Notes: generated by a model from the letters alone, not told the origin. DNA of 64,000 nt from Oceanospirillum multiglobuliferum (GCF_900167095.1 NZ_FUXG01000014.1:1-64000); one strand, 5' to 3'; shown: positions 27,409 to 37,399, counted from the first letter of the stretch. Translations and numbers: made by a program.

Positions 27409-30400
27409 CTATTCGCTACGTTGTGCTCTTGGGTCGTTTGATGCTCGACCTGTACGAGGGCGACGCTCACGTGGCTTCTTCACAACTTCAGCTTTAGCCT
27501 TAGGTGTAGGGGCTGGCGCACCTGCTTCACTAGGCTTAATTACTGGAATCTTCAGCTCAACAGGTTGGCCTGATTCTTTGGCTACTTTTGCACGTACTTT
27601 ACGGCTAACACGCTTTGGTTTAGCTGTATCAGTAGTCTGCTCTGCTGCAACAGGAGTAACCGCAGCAGGAGTAGGCGCTGGCTCTATATCTTCTGCTGGT
27701 GTTGCTTCAGGTTCTGGCGCTGCTTCGGTTGCTTCAACTTTAGGCTCAGCAGTTGCAGCTGTTTCTGCCTCAGCTTGAACCGTTGCTGGCACTGCTTCTA
27801 GCACCTCTGCTACTTCAGCCGCTTCTATAGCCACAGAGCTGCTTGCTTCAGTTGGTGTTGCCTCAACAATAGCTTGCTCTGCTTTTTCAGGTTCGGCAGT
27901 GTGCTCAGTAGGTTCTGCAACGGGTGCTGTTTCTACCGTTTCTGTTTCTACAGCTACTTCTGCTGTTGTTTTTACTGCCTCTGTTTCAGTAACTGACTCA
28001 GTTGGCTCGGCTTGCTGTGTTTCAGCCTCAACTTCAACTGTTGTCTCGATGGTTACAGTTTGAGTTGTTTCGGCTGCTGCTTCTACTTTTTCCTCAGCTT
28101 GCGCAATTGCTGCTTCAGCTTTAGCCCAAATGGCTTTTGCAGTTTCAGTTGCCACTGGGGTAACTTCTGCTACAGGCGCTTCTGCTTCAATTACAGCCGT
28201 GCTTTCAACTGCTTTTGTTTCTGCAATAGCGTTTGCGGCTTGGGCTTCAGTTTGAGCTGAACCTGGCACTTTATTATTGTGTTTTGTTTCACTGCTCTCA
28301 GTGGTTGAGGCTGCATTGGTTGATGCCACTGCCACATCTTGCACTACTCCTGAGGTCGCATTAGCTTCATCAGTTGTGTTCTTGTTGCGTTTACGACGAC
28401 GCGGGTTGTTGCGTGTGCGCTTGTTCTTCGTTGAAGCTTCTGTTTGAGCAGCCTCTGCGTTTACATTTGCACTTACGCTGTTTTTGTCGTTATTTCGCTC
28501 ATCATTGCTGCTAATCGACTGGTCATCTGCCTGCTCGTCGCGGTTACGACGGCGGCTGTTGCGGTTAGGCTTTTCACCACGAGAGTCTGAGTTACGGCTG
28601 TTACGCTCGTTGCGCTCCTCGTTTCTTGAGTCGCCTCTTGTTTCTTGGTTGCGTTCTTCTGCTTTATTTTCTTCTCTTTGATCATCGCGGTTACGTGATC
28701 TGCGGCCTCGGCCACCTTCATCGTTGTTGCGACGACGTGAGCGGTTGTTACGCTCGCCATTGTTATTGCGCTCGTAGCTGCGCTTCTCGCTGCTTTCTTT
28801 GCTCTCTTCCTGTGGTTGAGGTGTAGCAACAGCAGGTTCTTTCTCTGGTTGAGAGGAAAATAGTGCACTGATCCCTTTGATTAAACGGGCAAAAAAGCCC
28901 TCTTCTGCTGCTGTTGTAGGGGGCGCAGCAACAGCTGTTGTTGGCTGGCTTTCAGTTACTGGAGCTGGTGCTGAAGGTGCAATGCTGCGAACAGCTGCTT
29001 GTGCGCGCTCTAGTGGCTTGCTTGCTGCAATGGGTTCTTCGCGATCAGCTTGTTCAAAGGTGATTTCGTAACTTGATTCTTCTGTGCCTGCTTCTAAATG
29101 GTCATCACGCATACGCAGTACTTCGTAGTGCGGCGTTTCCATATCAGGATTAGGAACTACAACTACTTCAACATCTTGACGGCGCTCAATGTCACTTAAA
29201 ATAGCCCGCTTCTCATTCAGCAAGAAGGTTGCAACATTGACCGGCAAAATAGCTCGAATTTGAGCAGTACGATCTTTCATTGCTTCTTCTTCGATCAGGC
29301 GCATGATCGAAAGAGCCAGTGATTTGACATCACGAATAGTGCCTTGGCCTTCGCAGCGAGGGCAAACAACACCGCTGGTCTCACCCAAAGATGGACGCAG
29401 GCGCTGGCGTGACATTTCCATTAAGCCAAAGCGAGAAATACGACCAATTTGTACACGAGCACGGTCAATTTCTAATGCATCACGCATGCGATTTTCAACG
29501 TCGCGCTGATTTTTGGCAGGCGTCATGTCGATGAAGTCGATCACGATCAAGCCGCCGATATCACGCAAGCGAAGTTGGCGTGCGATCTCATCAGCTGCTT
29601 CTAAGTTGGTGTTCAGTGCGGTTTCTTCAATGTCGTTACCCCGTGTTGCGCGGGCAGAGTTAATATCAATCGACACTAAAGCTTCTGTGTGGTCAATTAC
29701 GATTGAGCCACCAGAAGGCAGTTTAACTTCACGCTGGAAAGCCGTTTCGATCTGGCTTTCAATTTGGAAGCGGCTGAACAAGGGAACAGGGTCTTCATAT
29801 AGCTTAATTTTGCTTTGATAGCCCGGCATCACCTGTTGAATGAAGTTCATCGCTTCAAGGTGCACATCAGCGGTATCAATAAGTACTTCGCCGATATCTT
29901 GGCGCAGGTAATCACGCATAGCGCGAATTACTACGTTACTTTCTTGGTATACCAAAAACGGTGCAGGGCGCTCTACAGCGGCGCTTTTAATCGCATCCCA
30001 AAGCTGTACTAAGTAATCTAAATCCCACTGCAACTCTTGCGCGCTACGGCCAACGCCAGCAGTACGTACAATGACGCCCATATTGGCTGGCATTTTCAGC
30101 TGATTCATCGCATCACGCAGTTGTGAACGTTCATCACCTTCGATGCGGCGAGAGATACCACCTGCACGGGCGTTGTTTGGCATTAATACCAAGTAACGAC
30201 CTGCTAAGCTCACAAAAGTGGTCAACGCAGCGCCTTTATTGCCGCGCTCCTCTTTGTCAACTTGGACAATAACTTCAGTGCCCTCTTTCACCACATCTTT
30301 GATGTTGATGCGGCCGCTGATTTCAGATGGTTTTTTACTGAAGTACTCTTTAGAAATTTCTTTTAATGGCAGAAAACCATGACGGTCAGCACCAAAATCA

Positions 30401-30573
30401 ACAAACGCAGCCTCAAGGCTAGGTTCAATACGGGTGATGCGACCACGATAGATGTTGGCTTTTTTCTGCTCACGTGAGCCTGACTCAATATCTAGATCGT
30501 ATAGTCTTTGGCCGTCAACGAGGGCAACACGCAACTCTTCTGATTGAGTGGCGTTGATTAGCATTCTTTTCAT
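27409..30573 (-). CDS. rne: Ribonuclease E
   Basis: The 1054-residue protein begins [21 protein letters not shown], as in RNase E, the endonuclease that starts mRNA decay and processes rRNA and tRNA precursors. The S1 domain is at about 36-120, the catalytic DNase I-like part contains LIVIDFIDM, and CPRCEGQGT near 404 is the zinc-link. After about 530 the scaffold is disordered: an Arg/Asn/Glu-rich RNA-binding stretch (about 620-730), then a long Ala/Glu/Val/Thr-rich acidic stretch and a basic end with [14 protein letters not shown]. In E. coli this half holds the degradosome partners. The long leader suggests autoregulation. Confidence 0.96.
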   Translation of the reverse strand: MKRMLINATQSEELRVALVDGQRLYDLDIESGSREQKKANIYRGRITRIEPSLEAAFVDFGADRHGFLPLKEISKEYFSKKPSEISGRINIKDVVKEGTEVIVQVDKEERGNKGAALTTFVSLAGRYLVLMPNNARAGGISRRIEGDERSQLRDAMNQLKMPANMGVIVRTAGVGRSAQELQWDLDYLVQLWDAIKSAAVERPAPFLVYQESNVVIRAMRDYLRQDIGEVLIDTADVHLEAMNFIQQVMPGYQSKIKLYEDPVPLFSRFQIESQIETAFQREVKLPSGGSIVIDHTEALVSIDINSARATRGNDIEETALNTNLEAADEIARQLRLRDIGGLIVIDFIDMTPAKNQRDVENRMRDALEIDRARVQIGRISRFGLMEMSRQRLRPSLGETSGVVCPRCEGQGTIRDVKSLALSIMRLIEEEAMKDRTAQIRAILPVNVATFLLNEKRAILSDIERRQDVEVVVVPNPDMETPHYEVLRMRDDHLEAGTEESSYEITFEQADREEPIAASKPLERAQAAVRSIAPSAPAPVTESQPTTAVAAPPTTAAEEGFFARLIKGISALFSSQPEKEPAVATPQPQEESKESSEKRSYERNNNGERNNRSRRRNNDEGGRGRRSRNRDDQREENKAEERNQETRGDSRNEERNERNSRNSDSRGEKPNRNSRRRNRDEQADDQSISSNDERNNDKNSVSANVNAEAAQTEASTKNKRTRNNPRRRKRNKNTTDEANATSGVVQDVAVASTNAASTTESSETKHNNKVPGSAQTEAQAANAIAETKAVESTAVIEAEAPVAEVTPVATETAKAIWAKAEAAIAQAEEKVEAAAETTQTVTIETTVEVEAETQQAEPTESVTETEAVKTTAEVAVETETVETAPVAEPTEHTAEPEKAEQAIVEATPTEASSSVAIEAAEVAEVLEAVPATVQAEAETAATAEPKVEATEAAPEPEATPAEDIEPAPTPAAVTPVAAEQTTDTAKPKRVSRKVRAKVAKESGQPVELKIPVIKPSEAGAPAPTPKAKAEVVKKPRERRPRTGRASNDPRAQRSE

Positions 30574-31141
30574 TTAGATTCTGTGTGTCCTTGGGACACC
30601 CGTGCCAGATCAACTGACGCAAGCTAATGTTTCGCGAATCAAAATTTTTATGCGTGCATTATGCTCTTCTGCAAGGTTCTAAAATGATTGACCTGATTCT
30701 TTTAGCCGAATATCAGCAAAAGATGAAAAGCATATTGGTGGCTAGGTACTGGGCTGGATGACGACAATTGATGACACCTTGCATTGATAACTGACCAATG
30801 CATACAACTCACCAGCGGTTCCACTAGTCTGACCGGACACGAAGCATAATTTGATCCGTTTGCACAATGGATTGCTTGGGTGTGCTGTTAACGGAAAATT
30901 ATGAGCTGAGGATTCAGCTCACATTCAATTTGTAATCTGTTACCATTTTGCGCTTTCGCGATGGTATTTGCCTGAAGACGCTATTGTTTGCATCCTGCGT
31001 CCTACAAAATAACTTTGTGGCACAGGCTAACAAATCTCTTCTGATTCTTTTTTCAGGCGGACGGTAATATAGCAGTTATCATAAAAACCATCAATTTGAT
31101 TTAATTGAAGAACTCTTGATTTTGCCTTGATAGGAGGCTCT
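30574..31141. other. Divergent region with the rne leader and rluC promoter
   Basis: These 568 bases hold no recognisable gene. Two hairpins stand out on the rne side: TGCATTG (30780-30786) with CAATGCA (30796-30802), and GAGCTGA (30903-30909) with TCAGCTC (30914-30920) around a 4-nt loop. RNase E of enterobacteria cuts its own long 5' leader, and structures there mediate feedback; these could be counterparts. Sequences close to 31142 should hold the rluC promoter. Confidence 0.5.
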
Positions 31142-32101
31142 GTGGCTGAAGCTGCCAACGCTGTACGTTTTGTCACAATAAATGCGAACCATGAAGGCCA
31201 GCGCATTGATAATTTTTTAATCACTTTTTTAAAAGGAGCGCCTAAGAGTTTGATTTACCGAATTATTCGTAAAGGCGAAATTCGAGTGAACAAAAAGCGT
31301 GTTAAAGCAGTCTATCGCCTCTGCATAGGTGATGAGGTGCGAGTACCGCCTATCCGCTTGGCAGAAAAAGCGGAAGAGATTCCGGTGAGCGCCAATTTTG
31401 CCCAAGTGTTAGAAAGCTGTGTGCTGCGAGAAACAGAAGATTGGTTGGTGCTGAATAAACCGCAAGGCTTATCTGTGCATGCAGGTAGTGGTGTGCAGCA
31501 AGGTTTAATAGAAGCATTAAGGCAGATTCGCCCAGAAGAGGCGTTCTTGGAGCTGGTGCATCGACTCGACAAAGATACATCTGGTTGTATTTTAATTGCT
31601 AAAAACCGTTTGTCATTGAACCAGTTGCAAGACAGTTTGAAGAAAAAGCAGTTTTCTAAACGCTACCACGCTTTAGTGGGTGGGCGCTGGCCTGCTCGAA
31701 CAGAACAGGTTAATCAGCCGCTCAAGAAAATTGGTATTGGCAATGCTGAGCGAGTGGTAAAAGTTGATGAAGCTGAAGGTAAAGCGTCTTTGACTCGTTT
31801 TAAAGTGCTGGAACGCTTTAAGGGTTGTACGTTGATGGAGGCTGAGCCTGTTACGGGCAGAACCCATCAAATTCGTGTTCATGCGCAATGGGCGGGTCAT
31901 CCGCTGATAGGTGATGTTAAATATGGCGATGAAGCGGCTGATGCTGGCTTTCGTCAGCTAGGGTTCAAGCGATTATTTCTGCACGCGGCGAGCTTAGGGT
32001 TTCCTGATCCGGTGACAGGTGAGCAAGTTACTGTTAAAGCGCCTTATGACTCAGCGCTGAGTGAAATTATGCAAAAACTAAAACGAGGTGAGGCACAGTG
32101 A
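31142..32101 (+). CDS. rluC: 23S rRNA pseudouridine synthase RluC
   Basis: I start at GTG 31142, with AGGAGG 5 bases upstream; an earlier TTG in frame lacks support. The 319-residue enzyme has an N-terminal S4 RNA-binding domain (GQRIDNFLITFLKGAPKSLIYR) and the catalytic HRLDKDTSG with Asp143. RluC makes pseudouridine at 955, 2504 and 2580 of 23S rRNA. GRTHQIRVHAQWAGHPLIGD is a further conserved block. The divergent rne-rluC arrangement is widely conserved in gammaproteobacteria. Its stop overlaps the next start. Confidence 0.95.
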   Translation: MAEAANAVRFVTINANHEGQRIDNFLITFLKGAPKSLIYRIIRKGEIRVNKKRVKAVYRLCIGDEVRVPPIRLAEKAEEIPVSANFAQVLESCVLRETEDWLVLNKPQGLSVHAGSGVQQGLIEALRQIRPEEAFLELVHRLDKDTSGCILIAKNRLSLNQLQDSLKKKQFSKRYHALVGGRWPARTEQVNQPLKKIGIGNAERVVKVDEAEGKASLTRFKVLERFKGCTLMEAEPVTGRTHQIRVHAQWAGHPLIGDVKYGDEAADAGFRQLGFKRLFLHAASLGFPDPVTGEQVTVKAPYDSALSEIMQKLKRGEAQ

Positions 32102-32790
32102 AGTACAGCTTGGTAATTTTTGATTGGGATGGCACTTTAATTGATTCTGAAGCACGTATCATCGCCAGTATGCAGGCAGCAGGACGGGATGTTCAATGGC
32201 CTGATCCCTTATCAGATGAAGCCGTACGCAATATAATCGGCCTTGGCTTACCTGAGGCGATTAGAGAGCTTTGCCCTGGGATTTCAGGCGACCTAGTGGA
32301 GCAGGTGCGCCAACGTTATTCGCATCACTTTTTAGAAGTATCAGAGCTAGGTATGCCTCTGTTCGAAGGTGTGCTGGAGGGGTTGCAGCGCTTAAAAGAT
32401 GCGGGGTGTACACTGGCCGTAGCAACGGGCAAGAGTCGTCGTGGGTTAGATCGAGGCTTTCGTGATACGGGGCTTGGTCGTATGTTTAGAACCTCACGCT
32501 GTGCCGATGAAACCAAATCAAAGCCTGATCCGTTGATGTTGAATGAGCTGCTTAAAGAAACAGGTTTTTCGGTTCATGAAGCGGTTATGGTTGGGGATAC
32601 TGAGTTTGATCTTGGAATGGCCGAAAATGCAGGTATGGATCGTATTGCAGTCACTTACGGTGCACATCACCCTGATAGGTTGAAGGTCTATCAGCCGATT
32701 TATACTGCCCACAAGTTTATGGATTTAATTGATTGGATATTGGCTTCTGCTGCCAATGCTAATTCTACAATCAATGGAGTTAAGTCATGA
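32098..32790 (+). CDS. HAD-family hydrolase, phosphoglycolate-phosphatase-like
   Basis: GTG 32098 overlaps the rluC stop in GTGA. The 230-residue protein has the HAD motifs FDWDGTLIDSE (Asp9 nucleophile, Asp11), AVATGKSR, KSKPDPLML and VMVGDTEFDLGMAENAGM, with an alpha-helical cap of the Gph/PGMB type. Substrate is not determined by these motifs; phosphoglycolate, pyrophosphate or a nucleotide are options. In Pseudomonas a similar gene lies between rluC and an sppA-type gene, so the order is conserved. Its stop overlaps the following ATG by four bases. Confidence 0.88.
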   Translation: MKYSLVIFDWDGTLIDSEARIIASMQAAGRDVQWPDPLSDEAVRNIIGLGLPEAIRELCPGISGDLVEQVRQRYSHHFLEVSELGMPLFEGVLEGLQRLKDAGCTLAVATGKSRRGLDRGFRDTGLGRMFRTSRCADETKSKPDPLMLNELLKETGFSVHEAVMVGDTEFDLGMAENAGMDRIAVTYGAHHPDRLKVYQPIYTAHKFMDLIDWILASAANANSTINGVKS

Positions 32791-33761
32791 GTCAATCGGA
32801 TTGGAATGAAAATGATTCTTTACCACCTTCGGCTAAAGATCAATCAGCGCTAGAAACGGGTCGGTTGATGGAAAAGTGGTTAATGGAAACGTTAAAAGAG
32901 CAGCGCAGAGCGCGGCGTTGGCAGCTCTTTTTTCGCTTTACGCGCTTTGCCATCGTTTTAGTGGTGCTAGGTTTGGCTTGGCGCGCTATGGAAACTAATA
33001 TTGATATGCCTTCGGGAGAGCATGTTGCAATAGTCGATGTTAAAGGTGCTATTGGTGATGAGCAGGAGGCGAGTGCTGACTTGATTATACACGCTTTGCG
33101 TGACGCCTTTGCGGATGGTGATACAAAAGCTGTTATCTTGAATATTAATAGCCCCGGAGGCAGCCCGGTACATTCCGGTGAAGTGTATGACGAGATTATG
33201 CGCTTGCGTCAGTTGCACCAGAATACACCTGTCTATGCAGTAATTCGTGATATAGGTGCCTCAGGTGCTTATTATATTGCCGCCGCTGCTAATGAAATCT
33301 ATGCCAATCGAGCCAGTCTTGTTGGGTCTATTGGTGTTGTCTCCTCTGGTTTTGGCTTTACTGATCTGATTGATAAGTTGGGTGTTGAGCGTCGCTTGTT
33401 TACTTCTGGTGAAAACAAAGCGTTTTTAGATCCGTTCACTAAAATGTCTCCGCAGCAGGCAGAGTTTTGGCGCTCAGTGCTTGGGCAGACTCATCAGCAG
33501 TTTATTGATGCTGTCAAGAAGGGGCGTGGCGACCGATTGTCAGATCAGCCTGAACTTTTTAGTGGCTTGGTTTGGAACGGCGAGCAAGCGCTCAGCTTAG
33601 GTTTGGTGGATGGTTTGGCGAGTGTTCGAGAAGTCGCCAAGAATAAAGTGGGTGTAGAGCGACTGGTAAACTTTACCCCAGAGCTATCGCCTCTTAAGCA
33701 GATTGGTCGAGAGTTTGGTGTGCAGTTGCAGTTGTTGCTGGAGCGTCAGTCGATCTACTAG
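32787..33761 (+). CDS. sppA: Membrane-bound S49-family signal peptide peptidase (SppA-type)
   Basis: The 324-residue protein has one transmembrane segment (about 45-68) after a basic cytoplasmic start, then the S49 domain outside. INSPGGSPVHSG and GASGAYYIAAAA are family blocks; Ser159 in GASGAYY and Lys211 in GENKAF are 52 residues apart, as are Ser147 and Lys199 in Bacillus SppA. It is thus a short (about 36 kDa) one-domain form, not the two-domain E. coli enzyme. It cleaves leftover signal peptides in the membrane. It is convergent with yceF after 19 bases. Confidence 0.9.
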   Translation: MSQSDWNENDSLPPSAKDQSALETGRLMEKWLMETLKEQRRARRWQLFFRFTRFAIVLVVLGLAWRAMETNIDMPSGEHVAIVDVKGAIGDEQEASADLIIHALRDAFADGDTKAVILNINSPGGSPVHSGEVYDEIMRLRQLHQNTPVYAVIRDIGASGAYYIAAAANEIYANRASLVGSIGVVSSGFGFTDLIDKLGVERRLFTSGENKAFLDPFTKMSPQQAEFWRSVLGQTHQQFIDAVKKGRGDRLSDQPELFSGLVWNGEQALSLGLVDGLASVREVAKNKVGVERLVNFTPELSPLKQIGREFGVQLQLLLERQSIY

Positions 33762-33780
33762 ATTGTTGTGAAAGGTGTTC

Positions 33781-34374
33781 TTAGAGAGGTGTATTGCTTA
33801 ATGGGCATATACCCTCTTTGTTAAGCATATCGACTAGGCGGATCAAAGGTAGTCCAACTAAACTGTTTGGGTCATCGCCTTCCAATGCTTTAAATAGCGC
33901 AATGCCTAGTCCTTCTGACTTAAAACTGCCCGCACAGTCCAAAGGCTGCTCTTTACGGATGTAACCATCAATCTGTGCGGTTGATAGCGCTTTGAAGTGC
34001 ACAGTAAAGCGTTCAACCTCAACTTGGCTTGTCTCTGTAATGCTATTGTATAAGCACAGACCTGTTAAAAAAGTTACAGACTGGCCGCTAAATTGACTCA
34101 ATTGCTTTTTTGCATTGTGTTCTGTGTGTGGTTTGCCGATAATCTGCCCTCGAAAAACAGCCACCTGATCGCTTCCGATAATTAAGCTGTGCGGATGTTT
34201 GCTAGACAAGGCTTTTGCTTTGTTCAATGCCAGACGCTTAACTAAAGTTTCAGCGCTTTCATTTGGCTGTGGGCTTTCATCAATTTCTGGGCTGTCTTGA
34301 ATAAAAGGTAAGCCAAGTTTGTCGAATAATTGCTTGCGATAACTAGAAGATGAAGCCAATACCAGTGAGAACAT
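33781..34374 (-). CDS. yceF: Maf-like m7GTP pyrophosphatase YceF
   Basis: The 197-residue protein starts LVLASSSSYRKQLFDKLG and contains PEIDESPQPNE, LIIGSDQVAVF and CAGSFKSEGLGIALF, which match YceF rather than the YhdE subfamily. YceF hydrolyses 7-methyl-GTP to the monophosphate and pyrophosphate, cleaning damaged nucleotides. The gene is divergent from yceD, as in E. coli where yceF, yceD and rpmF adjoin. Initiation at ATG 34374 gives the usual length. Confidence 0.93.
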   Translation of the reverse strand: MFSLVLASSSSYRKQLFDKLGLPFIQDSPEIDESPQPNESAETLVKRLALNKAKALSSKHPHSLIIGSDQVAVFRGQIIGKPHTEHNAKKQLSQFSGQSVTFLTGLCLYNSITETSQVEVERFTVHFKALSTAQIDGYIRKEQPLDCAGSFKSEGLGIALFKALEGDDPNSLVGLPLIRLVDMLNKEGICPLSNTPL

Positions 34375-34455
34375 AAAAATGATCCTTGATAGTCAAAAAG
34401 ACGTTGTATGCAAAAGCGTTTTGGGGATTTATTTGATGCTCTTTTATTCTATCCT

Positions 34456-34484
34456 TTGACAGTTGCGGGTCATATCCCTATTAT
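34456..34484 (+). promoter_or_regulatory. Strong sigma-70 promoter for yceD-rpmF-plsX
   Basis: A perfect TTGACA (34456-34461) is followed after exactly 17 bases by TATTAT (34479-34484). The predicted start point, about 7 bases on, is near 34491, only three bases before the yceD ATG at 34494. Confidence 0.75.
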
Positions 34485-34493
34485 TGCGCGCTT

Positions 34494-35024
34494 ATGTTTG
34501 GTGACCGACTTCCAATTACAATCGAGCCGTACAAACTGGCTCGTGACGCAGGTATTGTAGAGGGTGATATTCCTCTTGATAAATGTGCTCGCGTGCTTGA
34601 TGCCTTAGTGAATAGCGAAGGCCATTGTCATGTACGTCTTGAGTTTGATATTGATCCTCAACGGATCCGTTTTGTACGTGGGAAGCTAAAAGGCGTTGTT
34701 AATGTCTTTTGCCAGCGCTGTATGAATGCGATGCCGCATGAGATTGATAGCGAATTCCTATTAGCACTGGCGTCTTCTGACGAGGCTGCTGCTAATTTGC
34801 CGAAACAGTACGAACCGCTGATCGTTGAAGACGAAAAGCTTGAGCTTTTGTCTGTGATTGAAGATGAGATACTGCTAACGCTACCTATCGCATCTTACCA
34901 CGATCTCGATGATTGCTTGGTAACAAGTGAAATGCTGGTTTCAGGTGATGTGGAAGAAGCGCAACCTGAAACTAAACCGGAAAATCCTTTCAGCATCCTT
35001 CAACAGCTGAAAGGAAAACGTTAA
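34494..35024 (+). CDS. yceD: YceD (DUF177), 23S rRNA accumulation protein
   Basis: The 176-residue protein has the DUF177 layout: LPITIEP near the N-terminus, a CQRC pair (about 79-82) and a C-terminal ENPFSILQQLKGKR. YceD family members are encoded with ribosomal protein L32 and affect accumulation of 23S rRNA. The ATG aligns with the usual family start, so the close upstream promoter suggests a leaderless or nearly leaderless message; no ribosome-binding site precedes it. rpmF follows 34 bases later. Confidence 0.92.
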   Translation: MFGDRLPITIEPYKLARDAGIVEGDIPLDKCARVLDALVNSEGHCHVRLEFDIDPQRIRFVRGKLKGVVNVFCQRCMNAMPHEIDSEFLLALASSDEAAANLPKQYEPLIVEDEKLELLSVIEDEILLTLPIASYHDLDDCLVTSEMLVSGDVEEAQPETKPENPFSILQQLKGKR

Positions 35025-35058
35025 CTACAACCTCTAGTTGTATTAGGAGTGAGTTGTC

Positions 35059-35238
35059 ATGGCTGTTCAACAGAACAAAAAATCTCGTTCAAGACGTGGT
35101 ATGCGTCGTTCACACGATGCACTGACTGTGTCTGCATTGTCTGAAGACAAAACCACTGGTGAAATCCATATGCGTCACCACGTGACTGCAGACGGTTTCT
35201 ACCGTGGTCGCAAAGTTATTGACAAAGGCGACGAATAA
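35059..35238 (+). CDS. rpmF: 50S ribosomal protein L32
   Basis: The 59-residue protein reads [20 protein letters not shown] and so on, with the basic N-terminus typical of L32 and [21 protein letters not shown] near the end. It lacks the zinc-binding cysteines of some L32 proteins, as in other gammaproteobacteria. TAGGAGTGAGTTGTC gives the ribosome-binding site. It sits between yceD and plsX and is probably co-transcribed with both. Confidence 0.97.
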   Translation: MAVQQNKKSRSRRGMRRSHDALTVSALSEDKTTGEIHMRHHVTADGFYRGRKVIDKGDE

Positions 35239-35250
35239 TCTCGTTCTCCT

Positions 35251-36252
35251 ATGTTAATCGCTATTGATGCGATGGGCGGGGACTTCGGTCCCCGCGTCAC
35301 CGTTCCTGCCGCGATTCGCGCGCTACAAGATTTTCCAGATCTCTCCATACTACTGACAGGCGACGAAGCGCTTATAAAGCCTTTGCTCAGTCGATGTCAC
35401 CCCCATCTTCTTAAAAGAATCAGCGTTCAGCATTCTGTCATTGCAGTTGCTATGCATGATAATCCAAAGCATGTTTTGCGCAGCCAGAAAGGCTCTTCCA
35501 TACACCTTGCTATTCAAGCCGTTGCTGAAAGGCGAGCCGAAGCTTGCGTGAGTGCGGGCAATACTGGGGCTTTAGCTGTAATTGCACGTTATCTGCTTAA
35601 AATGTATCCAGGCGTGAGTAGGCCTGCAATATGCACTATGTTGCCTGCTCAAAATGGCGAATGTTTGATGCTCGACTTGGGTGCAAACTTGGCCTGCGAT
35701 GCAGAGGATTTGTATCTTTTCGCCCTAATGGGCAGTGCTATGGCTGAGGTGATGCAGCATAAACAGAGTCCAAAAGTTGGCTTGCTGAATGTTGGAGAGG
35801 AGGAGCTAAAAGGTACTGAGGTCATTCAGCATGCCGCTGCAATCATGTCACAACAAAGCTTAGTACATTATTCAGGTTTTGTTGAAGGTAGTGATATTTT
35901 TTCCGGGCAAGTGGATGTGATTGTCTGTGATGGTATCTCTGGCAATACTGCTTTGAAAACCAGTGAGGGTGTTGTCCGCTTTCTTTTTCAGCAGATCAAA
36001 CAAGCTTTTATGCAAAGTTGGTACAGTCGATTGGTCAGTGTATTAGTGCGCCCAGTGCTAAAGCGTCTTAAGCGTTCTTTAGATCCGGAGCGTTACAATG
36101 GTGCTGTGCTTTTGGGCTTGCAAGGGGTTGTGGTGAAGAGTCATGGCGCAGCTGAATCTGAGGGTTTTTATCGTGCTATTGTGCACGCGCAGCGTGCAGT
36201 GCAAGCGAATTTGTGTCAAAAAGTTGGTGATAAAGTTCGTGCGAAACAGTGA
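35251..36252 (+). CDS. plsX: Phosphate acyltransferase PlsX
   Basis: PlsX makes acyl-phosphate from acyl-ACP for phospholipid synthesis. The 333-residue protein starts MLIAIDAMGGDFGPRVTVPAA, the classic signature, and includes CVSAGNTGALAVIARYLL and a VCDGISGNTALKTSEG block. It starts 12 bases after rpmF. In E. coli fabH follows plsX; here 202 non-coding bases and then fabD follow, as in Pseudomonas. Confidence 0.95.
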   Translation: MLIAIDAMGGDFGPRVTVPAAIRALQDFPDLSILLTGDEALIKPLLSRCHPHLLKRISVQHSVIAVAMHDNPKHVLRSQKGSSIHLAIQAVAERRAEACVSAGNTGALAVIARYLLKMYPGVSRPAICTMLPAQNGECLMLDLGANLACDAEDLYLFALMGSAMAEVMQHKQSPKVGLLNVGEEELKGTEVIQHAAAIMSQQSLVHYSGFVEGSDIFSGQVDVIVCDGISGNTALKTSEGVVRFLFQQIKQAFMQSWYSRLVSVLVRPVLKRLKRSLDPERYNGAVLLGLQGVVVKSHGAAESEGFYRAIVHAQRAVQANLCQKVGDKVRAKQ

Positions 36253-36291
36253 TTAATCTACAGCAAAGTTAAACGATGTATAAATGCCGAG

Positions 36292-36320
36292 TATTAAATT
36301 CGGACTCGATTTTTTTTCTA
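36292..36320 (+). terminator. Weak terminator after plsX
   Basis: CGAGT pairs with ACTCG around an 11-nt loop (with an alternative CCGA/TCGG pairing), followed by eight T. The stem is short, so read-through to fabD is likely. Confidence 0.5.
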
Positions 36321-36323
36321 CTG

Positions 36324-36332
36324 TGATATAAT
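36324..36332 (+). promoter_or_regulatory. Extended -10 promoter upstream of fabD
   Basis: TGATATAAT combines a perfect TATAAT (36327-36332) with an upstream TG, an extended -10 element. No good -35 box is seen. It would start a leader of about 115 nt before fabD. Confidence 0.5.
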
Positions 36333-36454
36333 CGCGCGCTATTCTGGTTGGTTAATCAGTAATAATGGAAGTAAAAGAGATTCAAGGGGATATTGTTTTG
36401 CCTATTATGGCGTCCTTGAAGTCTTATAAATAATAACAGTGTAAAGGGTTTGCT

Positions 36455-37399
36455 ATGACACAGTCCCTGGCTTTTGTTTTTCCTGGGCAGGGTTCTCAGG
36501 CAGTTGGCATGTTAAATGAGCTGGCTGATCGTTATGCGGTAGTACGCACAACATTTGAAGAGGCCTCTCAAGTTTTAGGTTACGATCTTTGGCAGCTAGT
36601 GCAAGAAGGTCCTGCTGAAGACTTAAATAAAACTGATAAAACTCAGCCTGCTATTTTGACTGCGAGTATAGCAGTATGGCGAGTTTGGCAAGAATTAGAA
36701 GGTCCACGCCCTGCATGGGTATCAGGGCATAGTCTTGGAGAGTATAGCGCCCTAGTTTGTGCAGGTGCTATGAGCTTTTCTGATGCCGTTCGGTTAGTTC
36801 AACTGCGTGGGCAGTTTATGCAAGATGCAGTACCGGAAGGTACTGGTGCAATGTCAGCCATCTTAAGTTTGGATGACGAAAAAATTGAAGAGGCATGCCG
36901 ATTGGCTGCTGAAGGCGATGTAGTCGCGCCAGTCAATTACAACTGTCCAGGTCAAGTTGTAATTGCGGGCAGTAAAGACGCAGTGGCTAGAGCAGGTGCT
37001 AAGTGCCAAGAGTTTGGTGCTAAGAAAGTAGTGCCATTGGCGGTTAGCGTTCCCTCTCATTGTGAGTTGATGCGTCCAGCCGCAGATCGTTTAGCCGCAG
37101 AGCTAGAGCGCATTGATATTCAAGAGCCGCGTATTCCAGTTGTACAGAATGTTGATGGTTTGCCGCATAGTAATGTTGACACTATTCGTGCCAACTTAGT
37201 TGCACAGTTATATAGCCCCGTACGCTGGGTTTCATGTGTGCAATATATGCTTGACCAAGGCGTGGATACCACAGTTGAGTGCGGGCCAGGAAAAGTACTG
37301 TCTGGACTGAATAAAAAAATCCAACGTAGCTTAAAAGTACTGGCTATTAACGAACCGGAATCTTTGTCCTCAACACTAGGGCTGGTTAAGGGCGAGTAA
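36455..37399 (+). CDS. fabD: Malonyl-CoA-ACP transacylase
   Basis: FabD moves malonyl from CoA to acyl carrier protein. The 314-residue enzyme has FVFPGQGSQAVGML at its start, GHSLGEYSALV with nucleophile Ser93, and a SVPSHCELMRPAADRL block with the catalytic His. It leads fabD-fabG-acpP-fabF with short gaps, the core of type II fatty-acid synthesis. Confidence 0.97.
   Translation: MTQSLAFVFPGQGSQAVGMLNELADRYAVVRTTFEEASQVLGYDLWQLVQEGPAEDLNKTDKTQPAILTASIAVWRVWQELEGPRPAWVSGHSLGEYSALVCAGAMSFSDAVRLVQLRGQFMQDAVPEGTGAMSAILSLDDEKIEEACRLAAEGDVVAPVNYNCPGQVVIAGSKDAVARAGAKCQEFGAKKVVPLAVSVPSHCELMRPAADRLAAELERIDIQEPRIPVVQNVDGLPHSNVDTIRANLVAQLYSPVRWVSCVQYMLDQGVDTTVECGPGKVLSGLNKKIQRSLKVLAINEPESLSSTLGLVKGE

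Noticed and set aside
28473-28868. Open frames opposite or alternative to the rne tail
   Set aside because: The repeated Arg/Glu/Ala codons of the RNase E tail leave open frames in other phases; their products are low-complexity and have no start signals.
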